NCBI RefSeq assembly: GCF_024346975.1
Contig: NZ_AP024886.1
Span: 372,001 to 436,000 of the forward strand
Origin: Vibrio neonatus
Lineage (GTDB): Bacteria; Pseudomonadota; Gammaproteobacteria; Enterobacterales; Vibrionaceae
Length of the DNA: 64,000 nt
Reading direction: 5' to 3'
Under the pieces are notes generated by a model, which had not been told where the DNA came from, searched no databases, and saw only the letters and a program-made list of their open reading frames with translations. This document shows positions 43,939 to 53,360 of the stretch, piece after piece (positions within the stretch are counted from its first letter, which is position 1; each line of letters starts with the position of its first letter). The position numbers and the translations under genes were made by a program.

Positions 43939-44604
43939 TTATAGAGCCCAGTTTAATGCTGGCCAGCCATTGATGTGCGCGGCTACGGAAAGTTGCGGGC
44001 AAGGGTTGACCACAAATGTGCTATCGGCACGTAAACACATGGGCTTATCGTTAATAGAATCGGAATAAAACACGATGTGATGCTCTTTAAAGCTAGGATG
44101 CTGTTCTAGCCATTGCTCTAGGCAGGTGACTTTCCCTTCACGAAAAGTCGCAATGCCTTTAATTTGGCTTTGCAGGTAAGACTGATTGCTTTCTAGTTGA
44201 ATGCCGTAGGCGTGTTTTATACCTAGCATTTTGGCAATCGCTTGCACCAGATAATCAACGGTGGCTGAGATAAGCACCACGGTAGTGTTTGACTGCTGTA
44301 AATTATCCAGCAGATCTTTGGCTTGTGGAAAAACCAAAGGCGCAATGCATTGCTGAGTAAAGTTATCGGCGAGCACAGCCAGATCAGCTTGTGTGATCTT
44401 GGTCAGTGGCGCAGTAGCAAAATCTAAATATTGCTGCATATCCAGTTTGCCTTCGGCATATAAGCTCATCAATCTTTGGTCTTCGGCTAAAAAATTAGGG
44501 TCTTGAATGATGGCATGTTCGACTAGATATTGATGCCAGAGCATAGCGCTGTCTCCATCGATAAGGGTATCGTCTAGATCAAAAACGTATAGAGACTGAG
44601 TCAC
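43939..44604 (-). CDS. HAD-IB hydrolase (SerB/CicA-like phosphatase)
   Basis: I favour the GTG at 44604, with AAAAGGAT in front, over an ATG 16 codons upstream. The 221-residue product begins almost at once with FDLDDTLIDGDSAMLW (HAD motif I). Motif II is VVLISATVDYLV, and motif III/IV appears as GKVTCLEQ and YSDSINDKPM. The HAD-IB subclass includes phosphoserine phosphatase-like enzymes. It lies 83 bp downstream of phnX, so it may share that transcript; a role in phosphonate use is not established. Confidence 0.85.
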   Translation of the reverse strand: MTQSLYVFDLDDTLIDGDSAMLWHQYLVEHAIIQDPNFLAEDQRLMSLYAEGKLDMQQYLDFATAPLTKITQADLAVLADNFTQQCIAPLVFPQAKDLLDNLQQSNTTVVLISATVDYLVQAIAKMLGIKHAYGIQLESNQSYLQSQIKGIATFREGKVTCLEQWLEQHPSFKEHHIVFYSDSINDKPMCLRADSTFVVNPCPQLSVAAHINGWPALNWAL

Positions 44605-44687
44605 TGTGTATCCTTTTTTTAAAACGGGGTCATTGAGGGGAGAAGGCGTCACGCGCAGCAGCGGACGCCTTATTTGTGCTTACTAAT

Positions 44688-45503
44688 TTAAGGGCGTTCG
44701 CCAGCGGCTAGTCGGCGCTCGATATCAGCGACAACTTCTGGAAAGTCTGCAATAGTATCAATCAGATAGTGAGGCTGACTTTTTTCTAGCTTAGCTTTGG
44801 CTTTTTGGCGGGCTAGAGCAAGAGTTTCTTCGTCTGCATTGAGGTATTGCTCTAAAGTAAGGCCTGCTTCATTGCCAGAAAGTAGCAGTCCTACTGTCCA
44901 CATACCGGCGTTATTGCCTTCGTCGATCCCCGGCGCGGCATCATCGACTTTAATGCATTGACGCACATCAGTAACGCCCAGTTCAATGACGTTTTGCAGT
45001 GCCATAAATGGAGCAGGGCGTCCGCCTTGTGGTAAATCATCGGTAGCGATCACGCAATCAGGATGATAACCATAATCTTTGGCTGAATTGACCAGTATAT
45101 CCATCACTTGTCGAGGGTAGCCCGAACACGAACCAATCTTAATGCCTTTTTGTTTCAATGCGTTGACAACTTCTAACGCATGAGGAATAGGCTCTGCGTG
45201 ATCGGCAACTTTCGCTTTTTGCAGTGGCATAAAGGTTTGGTAGATGCGATCAATATCTTCGCTACACATGGCACTGCCAAAACGTTCAATCCAACGTAGC
45301 TTAACCGATGGAATGCGCCCAACAGCTTGGATATGATCCCACTTACCTAGACCCATTGGCTCTCTGGCTTCATCAAGAGATAATTCGAAATCGAATTCAC
45401 GCTTGAACGCTTCAACAAAAATAGTAGTAGGGGCAAATGAGCCAAAATCGACAATGGTTCCCGCCCAATCGAAGATGACAGCTTGAACAGTTGAATTAGA
45501 CAT
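44688..45503 (-). CDS. phnX: Phosphonoacetaldehyde hydrolase (phosphonatase)
   Basis: PhnX cleaves the C-P bond of phosphonoacetaldehyde to acetaldehyde and phosphate. The 271-residue HAD protein starts MSNSTVQAVIFDWAGTIVDFG, where Asp-Trp-Ala-Gly-Thr is the typical PhnX motif I. The Schiff-base Lys is probably in GLGKWDHI within the cap. IKVDDAAPGIDEG gives the last acidic motif. The start at 45503 overlaps the pbfA stop by 8 bases, consistent with translational coupling. Confidence 0.95.
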   Translation of the reverse strand: MSNSTVQAVIFDWAGTIVDFGSFAPTTIFVEAFKREFDFELSLDEAREPMGLGKWDHIQAVGRIPSVKLRWIERFGSAMCSEDIDRIYQTFMPLQKAKVADHAEPIPHALEVVNALKQKGIKIGSCSGYPRQVMDILVNSAKDYGYHPDCVIATDDLPQGGRPAPFMALQNVIELGVTDVRQCIKVDDAAPGIDEGNNAGMWTVGLLLSGNEAGLTLEQYLNADEETLALARQKAKAKLEKSQPHYLIDTIADFPEVVADIERRLAAGERP

Positions 45504-46881
45504 AGTGAAAGTCCTTAGATACTTTTTTAATGGCATTTTCGAAGAGGGTTAACGCTTCGGTAAGTTGTTTTCGAGTAATGATTAAAGGCGGGCTCAATTG
45601 AATAACATTGCCTTGTGATACTTTGAAGCTCAAACCATTATTAAGGCATTGGTAAAGTACCGCTTCTGCCTCATCAAAGGCTCTTTGTTTGGTGATAGGG
45701 TCACACACTAGTTCAACGCCCCATAACAGGCCGATGCCTCGCACATCGCCAATTAGCGCATAGCTTTGTTGCATTCTTTCTAGTTTGCGCTGCATAAATT
45801 GCGCATCTTGACGCACTTTTGGTAGTAGGGCTTGTTGCTCTATTTCATTGATAGTGGCGAGCGCCGCGGCACATCCGAGGGGGCTTTTCTCATGGGTGTA
45901 GTGTCCTAAAGAGACCTTAGCCGCCGTGTTGTACTTATCTTGAGTGACCATAGCGGCAATAGGCACAACGCCGCCGCCAAAGCCTTTCCCGATACATAAA
46001 ATATCCGGTTCAATGTCGTACGCTTGGTAGGTAAACCATTCGCCACAGCGGCCCATACCATTGGGGATATCATCGATAATCAGCATCACGTTGTGTTTGT
46101 CACAGATTTCTCTGACGCGCTTCCAATATGCTTTGCTTGGTACTTGTACGTCGGTGTTGCGCACCGCTTCTGCAATAAATGCGCCTACGCCACCTTCTTT
46201 TTCAATCACATATTCAAGGTAGTCTGCATAGTGCACATCACTGCCGTCAGGCGAGGGCAGTGCGCCGCGATAACTTACCGCTGGTGGAATGCGTTCAACG
46301 CCCGCCATTAAAGGCCCCATGCCTTCTCTAAAGCAGGCTTCTCCGCCAACCGAAATTGCGTCTAATGAAGCGCCATGAAAAGAATCCCATAACGAAACCA
46401 CTTTGTAGTTTTTAGTTACGTGACGGGCCAGTTTCAACGCCATACCAATGACGGAGGTGCCACCGGGAGCAAACAGCACTCGGTCTAGGTTTCCACCACA
46501 GATTTGGGTCAGTTTTTCCGCGCACTCAATAGCCGTAGAGTGGGTGAAGCGTCGCGGAGCAAAAGGTAGTTGTTGTAATTGTGTTTGAATAGCATCAATC
46601 ACCGCTGGATGACCATGGCCTAATTGATGAACATTATTGCCATGAAAGTCCATATATTGCTTGCCTTGCGCATCTTCAATATAGATGCCTTTCGCGCCAA
46701 CTAACGCATCAAGACAAGGCGTCGACATTGCCTGATGCAGAAATACTTGGCTGTCACGTGCCAGTAACTCATCGGTACGTGCGTGTTGTAAACCTCTATT
46801 CCACTGCTCACGGGCATCTGTGGTATTGATATCTCCCTCACTTCTAAAATGCGAGGATGGGGCATCAGTAAACGTCGTCAT
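45496..46881 (-). CDS. pbfA: PLP-dependent (R)-1-hydroxy-2-aminoethylphosphonate ammonia-lyase
   Basis: The 461-residue class III aminotransferase-fold protein contains MDFHGNNVHQLGHGHP, LIIDDIPNGMGRCGEW and the PLP Lys in CIGKGFGGGVVPIAA. Class III enzymes found between phnW and phnX in vibrios are PbfA, which converts (R)-1-hydroxy-2-aminoethylphosphonate to phosphonoacetaldehyde and ammonia, the substrate of PhnX. The position here is exactly that. Start at 46881 is 2 bases after the phnW stop. A plain transaminase is the alternative, but context supports PbfA. Confidence 0.88.
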   Translation of the reverse strand: MTTFTDAPSSHFRSEGDINTTDAREQWNRGLQHARTDELLARDSQVFLHQAMSTPCLDALVGAKGIYIEDAQGKQYMDFHGNNVHQLGHGHPAVIDAIQTQLQQLPFAPRRFTHSTAIECAEKLTQICGGNLDRVLFAPGGTSVIGMALKLARHVTKNYKVVSLWDSFHGASLDAISVGGEACFREGMGPLMAGVERIPPAVSYRGALPSPDGSDVHYADYLEYVIEKEGGVGAFIAEAVRNTDVQVPSKAYWKRVREICDKHNVMLIIDDIPNGMGRCGEWFTYQAYDIEPDILCIGKGFGGGVVPIAAMVTQDKYNTAAKVSLGHYTHEKSPLGCAAALATINEIEQQALLPKVRQDAQFMQRKLERMQQSYALIGDVRGIGLLWGVELVCDPITKQRAFDEAEAVLYQCLNNGLSFKVSQGNVIQLSPPLIITRKQLTEALTLFENAIKKVSKDFHYV

Positions 46882-46883
46882 GA

Positions 46884-47981
46884 TCAGTTCCAATACATTG
46901 CTTTTTCTACAGCATTAATGAGCCGATGAATATCATCAGGAAAGACGTCACCAATATTACCAATGCGGAAACAATCTGCATTTGACACTTTGCCTGGGTA
47001 AATTACAAACCCTTGCGCTTTAAGGCGGTCGTAGAATTCTTTAAATTGATACTCACTGTGCGAAGGTGAGTAAAATGAAGTAATAATCGGCGAATGCAAA
47101 GGCTCATCGAGCAAAGGCTGGAACCCTAATTGACGCATACCTTGCACCAAAATTTGTTGATTGGTGGCGTAGCGATGGGCTCTAGCGGAAATTCCGCCTT
47201 CTTCTTCTAGCTCAAGCAGAGCTTGATAGAATGCTCGGACAGTGTGCGTCGGAGAGGTAAAGCGCCATTTACCATGGTTCTCTTGCATGCATTGCCACTG
47301 ATCATATAAGTCTAAGCTCAGCGAGCGAGCTTGACCTTGGCACAGTTCTAATTGGGATTGTTTAGCAATGACAAAGCCAAAGCCGGGTACGCCTTGAATG
47401 CATTTATTAGCAGAGCTGATCATAAAATCGATATCCATGTCGCCAATATCCATTTCAATTCCGCCAAAACTCGACATAGCGTCCATAATGACCACTTTGT
47501 TGTAACGTTTTGCCAGTGCCACAAGCTCTTGTACCGGATTTAACATCCCAGTGGTGGTTTCACAATGCACGATAGCAAAGTGAGTGATATTAGGGTCGTT
47601 AATGAAAATTTGTTCTACTTGCTCAATAGAGGGAAAAGTGGTCTCACTTGAGCTCATTACATGCTGATCAATATGCAAATATTCGGCAATTTGTGAGATG
47701 CGTGCGCCATATGCGCCGTTATCAATAACAAATAGCTTTCCGTTTTTCGGAATCGCGGAACCGATAGTCGCTTCAACCGATGCTGTGCCGCTCCCTTGCA
47801 TTAATACACTCGTATAACCAATGCGCGAGGTGGCTAATTTAACCAGTTTGCGGCGGATCACTTCTACAACGTCTTTATTGTAGTCATCATCCCACGTACA
47901 CCAATCTTTGAGCATTGCTGAACGTACTGATTCTGAGGTTGATAGTGGACCTGGAGTAAGTAGTAGATATTCGTTTTTCAT
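46884..47981 (-). CDS. phnW: 2-aminoethylphosphonate--pyruvate transaminase
   Basis: PhnW transfers the amino group of 2-aminoethylphosphonate to pyruvate, giving phosphonoacetaldehyde and alanine. The 365-residue class V enzyme begins [20 protein letters not shown], the standard PhnW opening, and has [14 protein letters not shown] and the PLP Lys in [12 protein letters not shown]. First gene of the minus-strand operon phnW-pbfA-phnX. A TGGACTATACCA site lies 8-19 bp upstream of its start, probably for PhnR. Confidence 0.95.
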   Translation of the reverse strand: MKNEYLLLTPGPLSTSESVRSAMLKDWCTWDDDYNKDVVEVIRRKLVKLATSRIGYTSVLMQGSGTASVEATIGSAIPKNGKLFVIDNGAYGARISQIAEYLHIDQHVMSSSETTFPSIEQVEQIFINDPNITHFAIVHCETTTGMLNPVQELVALAKRYNKVVIMDAMSSFGGIEMDIGDMDIDFMISSANKCIQGVPGFGFVIAKQSQLELCQGQARSLSLDLYDQWQCMQENHGKWRFTSPTHTVRAFYQALLELEEEGGISARAHRYATNQQILVQGMRQLGFQPLLDEPLHSPIITSFYSPSHSEYQFKEFYDRLKAQGFVIYPGKVSNADCFRIGNIGDVFPDDIHRLINAVEKAMYWN

Positions 47982-47988
47982 TTCATTT

Positions 47989-48000
47989 TGGACTATACCA
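47989..48000. promoter_or_regulatory. Candidate PhnR operator at phnW
   Basis: TGGACTATACCA shares 10 of 12 bases with the perfect palindrome before the transporter ATPase gene. It sits just in front of the phnW start. Confidence 0.5.
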
Positions 48001-48175
48001 TTGCTTTGTTTTTACTTTAACACGTCAAAACTTACTCGCAAGTTTGTTTCGAGTAATTCATAAAAGTTTCATGTTAAGCCGTGATTTGCTCGTTATTACG
48101 ACTAATTATCGTAAAAGTGCCATTGTTTGTTCATTGATTCGTCATCTTTGATGCTTAATCTACGCTTAAATTAAC

Positions 48176-48187
48176 TGGTGCAGACCA
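48176..48187. promoter_or_regulatory. Candidate PhnR operator at the binding-protein gene
   Basis: TGGTGCAGACCA has the TGGT-N4-ACCA form, 27-38 bp before the start codon. Confidence 0.5.
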
Positions 48188-48213
48188 AATTGTATTTTAA
48201 CAAGGGAAAAGAG

Positions 48214-49218
48214 ATGAATAAGCGTTTTATTAAAGGCTCATTGGCAACAATGATCGCGATGTTGTCAACCAACGTATTGGCCGCAACTGAAGTGACGGTT
48301 TACACTGCATTTGAAACAGATATTCTGGCGAAGTATAAGAATGCATTTGAAAAGTCTAACCCTGATATCAAAATTAATTGGGTTCGTGACTCTACGGGCA
48401 TCATGACGGCTAAGCTATTGGCAGAAAAGAAGAACCCGCAAGCGGAAGTAGTGTGGGGCCTCGCAGGTTCATCTATGGCACTGCTTAAAGAAGAAGGCAT
48501 TTTAAAGTCGTACACGCCACAGGGCTTAGATAAGTTGCACGCTGAACTTAATGACCCTCAATCGTCTCAAGCTTGGTATGGCAACGACGCATTCTTCAAC
48601 GCGATTTGCTTCAATGAAATCGTAGCGAAACAACAAAACCTGCCTAAGCCAACTTCATGGGAAGATTTGACTAAACCTGTTTACCAAGGCCACATTGCCA
48701 TGCCTAACCCTGCTTCTTCAGGTACTGGCTACATGCAAGTATCAGCATGGCTACAAAACATGGGTGATGACAAAGGTTGGGCTTACATGCAAAACCTACA
48801 CAGCAACATCGCACATTACACGCACTCAGGTTCTAAGCCTTGTGTGCAAGCGGGTATGGGTGAAGTGGCTATCGGTATTTCCATGGCAAGTCGCGGCGCT
48901 AAATTAAAGACTCAAGGCGCACCATTGGATGTGATTACTCCTGCTGGCATCGGTTGGGAATCTGAAGCAGTTGGTCTAGTAAAAGACTCAAAAGCGGCGC
49001 AGCGCGTAGTGGATTGGTCTATTTCAAAAGAAGCGAATGAGCTGTACGTTGAAATGTACCCAGTGGTAGGACACAAAGACGTGAAAGCTGTAGTTGCTAA
49101 CTTCCCTAACGTACAACAGAAAATGGCGAAAATGGACTTTGCTCGCATGGGCAGTGAGCGCGCAGATGTCCTAAAAACTTGGTCTGACAAGTTTGATGGT
49201 AAATCAGAAGCGAAGTAA
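48214..49218 (+). CDS. phnS: 2-aminoethylphosphonate ABC transporter substrate-binding protein
   Basis: The ATG at 48214 follows AAGGGAAAAGAG, giving 334 residues with a signal peptide ending VLA-ATE. The mature protein is of the iron/thiosulfate-binding (Fbp-like) class: EVTVYTAFETDILAKY at the start, then AEVVWGLAGSSMALLKEEG and later MASRGAKLKTQGAPLDVI. In this class the AEP-binding form (PhnS2-type) accompanies a PhnT-like ATPase and fused permease, exactly as seen here. It is divergent from phnW. A terminator follows, so it is probably made in excess of the rest of the transporter. Confidence 0.92.
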   Translation: MNKRFIKGSLATMIAMLSTNVLAATEVTVYTAFETDILAKYKNAFEKSNPDIKINWVRDSTGIMTAKLLAEKKNPQAEVVWGLAGSSMALLKEEGILKSYTPQGLDKLHAELNDPQSSQAWYGNDAFFNAICFNEIVAKQQNLPKPTSWEDLTKPVYQGHIAMPNPASSGTGYMQVSAWLQNMGDDKGWAYMQNLHSNIAHYTHSGSKPCVQAGMGEVAIGISMASRGAKLKTQGAPLDVITPAGIGWESEAVGLVKDSKAAQRVVDWSISKEANELYVEMYPVVGHKDVKAVVANFPNVQQKMAKMDFARMGSERADVLKTWSDKFDGKSEAK

Positions 49219-49288
49219 GACTTTTTAGTTGGGCTTTTCGCTGAATAAATGGCGCCAAGTGCAATCATTTTAGAAAGACTGTAAATGA

Positions 49289-49329
49289 AACACTCAGGCT
49301 CAAACCGCTAATTGAATCTGGGTGTTTTT
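49289..49329 (+). terminator. Terminator between the binding-protein and ATPase genes
   Basis: AACACTCAG pairs with CTGGGTGTT (one G-T) and is followed by TTT. Partial read-through would keep the binding protein in excess. Confidence 0.75.
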
Positions 49330-49487
49330 GTTTATCAATTTACCGTTATCTGCTAGTTGTGACGATCAATTTACATTGTAAATTTCCTAATCTCTCTTCA
49401 TCTGTCTTGCAAATTTCAACACTACTTATGTTTGTCATTATTCTCTAACACAGGTGTAATCTCATTGTCATAGTCTCACTCTATTAT

Positions 49488-49499
49488 TGGTATATACCA
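49488..49499. promoter_or_regulatory. Candidate PhnR operator at the ATPase gene
   Basis: TGGTATATACCA is a perfect 12-bp palindrome immediately before the GGAGG RBS. Confidence 0.6.
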
Positions 49500-49512
49500 T
49501 TTGGAGGGTGTT

Positions 49513-50619
49513 ATGAAAACCAACCAAAACTATTTGAAAATCAATAACGTAGTGAAACAGTTTGGCCAGTTCACGGCTTTAAATGATATATCGCTAACGA
49601 TCGATAAAGGCGAGTTTGTTTGCTTTTTGGGCCCTTCAGGCTGTGGCAAAACAACGCTGCTACGCGCTATTGCAGGATTGGATTTGCCGACTTACGGTCA
49701 AATAGAACAAGCCAGCAAAGACATTACTTTTTTACCCCCAGAAAAACGTGACTTTGGGATCGTGTTTCAGTCTTATGCTCTGTTTCCAAACTTAACGGTG
49801 GAAGAGAACATTGCGATTGGGCTTAGAAACCAAGGTGCTTCAAAGGCACAAGCTAAAGAAACGGTTTCACAATGGCTTGAGACCATTGCACTGCCAACTT
49901 CAAATACCAAATACCCAAATCAACTTTCTGGTGGTCAGCAGCAGCGTGTTGCTCTGGCTCGCGCATTGGCGTTATCTCCAGGAATGCTACTACTTGATGA
50001 GCCTTTATCTGCGCTCGATGCGAAAGTACGTACTCACCTACGTGAAGAGATTTGTCAGCTGCAACGCAAGCTAGGCATCACTACTATCATGGTGACTCAC
50101 GACCAAGAAGAAGCTCTGTCTATGGCCGACAGAATTGTGGTCATGAACCACGGCGTGATTGAGCAAGTAGGGACGCCGCAAGACATTTATGAAAACCCAG
50201 AAACTCGCTTTGTGGCGCAGTTTGTGGGAAGCATGAACTTTTTGCACGCACAGCGATTAAATGACACGCAAATTAAGGTACATGAGCACACTATCAATGT
50301 GGAATGTGCACGATACATGCAGCAAGACTTAGGGCAGGAATTTGAACTCGCTCTGCGTCCTGAAAGCCTGTTCTTTACAGAATCTGAATACAACACATTA
50401 GCAGTCACGATTGAAATCATTGAGTTTCAAGGTGCTTACGTTCGCGTTGATTGCCGCTTAAAAGGGCATCCAGAATTGCCATTAATTGCTGTAGATGTTC
50501 CGGTTCGTGAAGCTCGCAAGCTGAATTTACAACTGGATCAAGAGCGTCGCATCGAACTCGTGACCAAGCATATGCATGCTTACCCGCTACCAAGCGCAGT
50601 TATCCGAGAGGTCGCATAA
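49513..50619 (+). CDS. phnT: 2-aminoethylphosphonate ABC transporter ATPase
   Basis: The 368-residue ATPase has Walker A GPSGCGKTT, Q-loop VFQSYALFPNLT, signature LSGGQQQR, Walker B LLLDEPLSALD and switch VTHDQEEALS, plus a C-terminal TOBE-type regulatory domain (from about 240). GGAGG precedes the ATG at 49513. It energises AEP uptake with the fused permease gene that starts 1 bp after its stop. Confidence 0.94.
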   Translation: MKTNQNYLKINNVVKQFGQFTALNDISLTIDKGEFVCFLGPSGCGKTTLLRAIAGLDLPTYGQIEQASKDITFLPPEKRDFGIVFQSYALFPNLTVEENIAIGLRNQGASKAQAKETVSQWLETIALPTSNTKYPNQLSGGQQQRVALARALALSPGMLLLDEPLSALDAKVRTHLREEICQLQRKLGITTIMVTHDQEEALSMADRIVVMNHGVIEQVGTPQDIYENPETRFVAQFVGSMNFLHAQRLNDTQIKVHEHTINVECARYMQQDLGQEFELALRPESLFFTESEYNTLAVTIEIIEFQGAYVRVDCRLKGHPELPLIAVDVPVREARKLNLQLDQERRIELVTKHMHAYPLPSAVIREVA

Positions 50620-50620
50620 T

Positions 50621-52369
50621 ATGAAAACCGCAGTGGCAAGTGTCAACGAGGAGACGATTTTGAATCAGAACTCTGTTCCTAGTCCGAATATATGGACGTT
50701 TTGGCTGAGTAAAATGAGCCGTGACAACGTAATGCTGTTAGTTATTTTGGCATTGCTGTCATTGTTCATGATGCTATTTGTCGCTATGCCATTGTGGGCA
50801 ATGCTGACCAAAAGTGTACAAAACTCGAATGGTGACTTTGTTGGGTTATCCAACTTTATCACTTACTTTTCATCACCTAGCTTGTGGTATTCACTGACCA
50901 ACACTTTAACCGTTGGGCTGTTGGTGACTGTGATTGTTGGCGTGTTAGCGTTTGGTTATGCCTTTGCCATCACTCGCTCTTGCTTGCCGTTTAAGACCTT
51001 TTTCCAAGTGCTGGGTATGGCGCCTATTTTAGCGCCATCACTATTGCCTGCAATTAGTCTTATCTTCTTGTTTGGCAACCAAGGTGTGTTGAAAGAGTGG
51101 TTAGGTGGCTCGTCCGTTTACGGTTTGATTGGTATTACCATGGGGTTAGTGTTTTGGACTTTCCCGCACGCCTTGATGATATTAATTACCTCTTTGCGCA
51201 CCTCGGATGCACGTTTATATGAAGCAAGCCGAGCGTTAAAAACCTCACCATTAAAAACTTTTTTTATCGTCACGTTGCCTGCAGCGAAATATGGCGTCAT
51301 TAGTACCTTAATTGTGGTCTTTACACTGGTGGTGTGTGATTTTGGTGTGCCGAAAGTGATTGGCGGTAGCTACAACGTATTGGCAACCGATATCTTCAAA
51401 CAAGTTGTTGGCCAGCAAAATTTTGCCATGGGTGCCGTAACTAGTATTTTGCTACTACTGCCTGCGGTATTTGCGTTCGCGGTGGATCGCTGGGTGCAAA
51501 AGAAACAAAAGAACTTATTTGATACACGTTCTGTCGCCTATGAACCAAAACCTCATGCGCTACGTGACGGACTGTGTTTGCTGTATTGCATCACCATCAG
51601 TATTGCTGTGTTGGCCGTTTTGGGAATGGCAGTGTACGGCTCTTTAGTTACTTTCTGGCCGTGGAATAAGGCGCTGACTTTAAGTAATTATAACTTTAGC
51701 GAACTGAGCACTTATGGCTGGAGTCCTTATTACAACTCCCTTACTTTGGCAGGTTGGGCTGCAATTATTGGTACGGTGATTATCTTCATTGGTGCTTATT
51801 GCATTGAAAAAGGACGCGGTTTTGCGCCTTTACGCCAAGCAATGCAAATGGTCAGTGTTATTCCTATGGCTGTACCAGGAATGGTGCTGGGCTTGGGCTA
51901 CATCTTTTACTTTAATGATGCGAATAACCCGTTAAACTTTTTGTATGGCACCATGGCATTTTTGGTGGTGAATACGGTGGTTCACTATTATACCGTTGGG
52001 CATATGACCGCGATTACAGCATTGAAACAAATTCCTGCTGAAATTGAATCAACCGCAGCATCGGTTAAATTACCGCAATATAAATTGTTTTTTAAGGTGA
52101 CACTTCCAGTTTGTTTACCTGCGGTATTAGATATTGCGATATACTTATTTATCAACGCTTTAACCACGACCTCGGCGGTAGTATTCTTATACTCTACCGA
52201 CACCATCCCAGCGTCTGTTTCAGTGTTAAATATGGACGATACCGGCCAAACTGGCGCAGCGGCGGCAATGGCAGTAATGATCATGATTTCAGCCGCAGTG
52301 GCAAAGCTAGTACATATTGGCTTGGATAAGTTACTAGGAAAGAAAACACAAGCCTGGCGAAAACGATAA
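50621..52369 (+). CDS. phnU: 2-aminoethylphosphonate ABC transporter permease (two fused domains)
   Basis: The ATG at 50621 lies 1 base after the phnT stop. The 582-residue protein contains two BPD_transp_1 permease halves, each with an EAA-like loop: YEASRALKTSPLKTFFIVTLP in the first and ESTAASVKLPQYKLFFKVTLP in the second. About 12 hydrophobic helices are visible. The fused form is typical of Fbp-class transporters and of PhnU2-type AEP permeases. Together with PhnS and PhnT it forms the complete uptake system. Confidence 0.94.
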   Translation: MKTAVASVNEETILNQNSVPSPNIWTFWLSKMSRDNVMLLVILALLSLFMMLFVAMPLWAMLTKSVQNSNGDFVGLSNFITYFSSPSLWYSLTNTLTVGLLVTVIVGVLAFGYAFAITRSCLPFKTFFQVLGMAPILAPSLLPAISLIFLFGNQGVLKEWLGGSSVYGLIGITMGLVFWTFPHALMILITSLRTSDARLYEASRALKTSPLKTFFIVTLPAAKYGVISTLIVVFTLVVCDFGVPKVIGGSYNVLATDIFKQVVGQQNFAMGAVTSILLLLPAVFAFAVDRWVQKKQKNLFDTRSVAYEPKPHALRDGLCLLYCITISIAVLAVLGMAVYGSLVTFWPWNKALTLSNYNFSELSTYGWSPYYNSLTLAGWAAIIGTVIIFIGAYCIEKGRGFAPLRQAMQMVSVIPMAVPGMVLGLGYIFYFNDANNPLNFLYGTMAFLVVNTVVHYYTVGHMTAITALKQIPAEIESTAASVKLPQYKLFFKVTLPVCLPAVLDIAIYLFINALTTTSAVVFLYSTDTIPASVSVLNMDDTGQTGAAAAMAVMIMISAAVAKLVHIGLDKLLGKKTQAWRKR

Positions 52370-52380
52370 AAGGAAAATCA

Positions 52381-53085
52381 GTGCAGTACGTAAAAATTAA
52401 AGACGTTATCGTAGAACAAATTGAGTCAGGACAACTTAGCCCAAGACAAAAATTGCCCGCTGAGCGAAAGCTTGCTGAGCTTTTTGATACGACTCGCGTG
52501 ACGTTGCGCGAGGCTTTATCTCTGCTTGAAGCTGAGGGCAGAATATACAGAGAAGATCGTCGAGGTTGGTTTATTTCACCTGCGCCATTGCGCTATGACC
52601 CAACGCTTGCGCTCAATTTTGCCGATATGGCGAAATTACAAAACCGTGAGCCATTGACCGAATTGATCAGTGCCAAAAGTGTGCTGGCAGATAAACATGT
52701 GTCGGCATTGCTAGGTTTACCGGCATTTTCTGATGTATTTCAAGTAGAGCGTGTGCGTTATTTAGAGCAGCGTCCGGTTATGTTTGTGAAGAACTATGTG
52801 ATACCAGCACTAACACCAACCTTACTCGACTGCGATTTATCATCGTCTTTGACTGATATTTATCGTGAGCAGTTTGGCGTACGTTACGCAGAGATCCGTT
52901 ATCGGGTGAGTACAACCTCATTGTTTGGCAACGTGGCACAAAAACTCAGAGCCACAGCGGGAACGCCTGCGATGTTAGTGCAACGTCTTAACTATGATAA
53001 GCACGCTGGTTTGATTGATTGCGATTTAGAATATTGGCGACATGATGCTATCTGCATTGAGTCGGCATCTAAGCTAGTGGATTAA
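52381..53085 (+). CDS. phnR: GntR-family (HutC subgroup) regulator of phosphonate genes
   Basis: The start is GTG at 52381 with AAAAGGAAA upstream, 11 bp after the permease gene. The 234-residue product has a GntR HTH (about 8-65: LPAERKLAELFDTTRVTLREALSLLEAEG) and a UTRA ligand-binding domain (about 85-225). It ends the transporter operon and so is the natural regulator of both the transporter and phnW operons. The three TGGT-N4-ACCA-like sites fit HutC-type half-sites. Confidence 0.9.
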   Translation: MQYVKIKDVIVEQIESGQLSPRQKLPAERKLAELFDTTRVTLREALSLLEAEGRIYREDRRGWFISPAPLRYDPTLALNFADMAKLQNREPLTELISAKSVLADKHVSALLGLPAFSDVFQVERVRYLEQRPVMFVKNYVIPALTPTLLDCDLSSSLTDIYREQFGVRYAEIRYRVSTTSLFGNVAQKLRATAGTPAMLVQRLNYDKHAGLIDCDLEYWRHDAICIESASKLVD

Positions 53086-53122
53086 TATTGTTGAAATAAT
53101 CGCTGGCTTTTAAAGACCCGTA

Positions 53123-53146
53123 GGCTTCCACACGGAAGCCTTTTTT
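53123..53146 (+). terminator. Rho-independent terminator after phnR
   Basis: GGCTTCC pairs with GGAAGCC around ACAC, followed by TTTTTT. Confidence 0.93.
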
Positions 53147-53180
53147 ACGCCTATACCAAGGCGATTCGACTAAAAATCAT

Positions 53181-53338
53181 ACCAATCACGCTAAGTAAGT
53201 GAACAGAGCTAGCGCAGGAAAAATGCTCGAGAACAAGGCAGAATTTTTTGATAAGTAGTTATTCTACAATCAAAAATTCTAACGCCGTTATCAAGTATTT
53301 TAACAAGCTAGAATGATCAGTTATTTAGTACGATTGGT
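53181..53338. repeat. 158-bp Vibrio-type intergenic repeat (MITE-like)
   Basis: Terminal inverted repeats ACCAATC and GATTGGT bracket the unit. Inside, GAATTTTTTGAT (53241-53252) and ATCAAAAATTC (53269-53279) form a hairpin. No coding frame. The same tips, joined, occur at 23327-23353. I recall similar elements between many Vibrio genes; a genome search would confirm. Confidence 0.6.
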
Positions 53339-53360
53339 TTTACTCAAATGTAGGTACAAC

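Noticed and set aside
48300..49268. Minus-strand frames across the phosphonate-binding-protein gene
   Set aside because: Shadow frames; the plus-strand gene has a signal peptide, RBS and family motifs.
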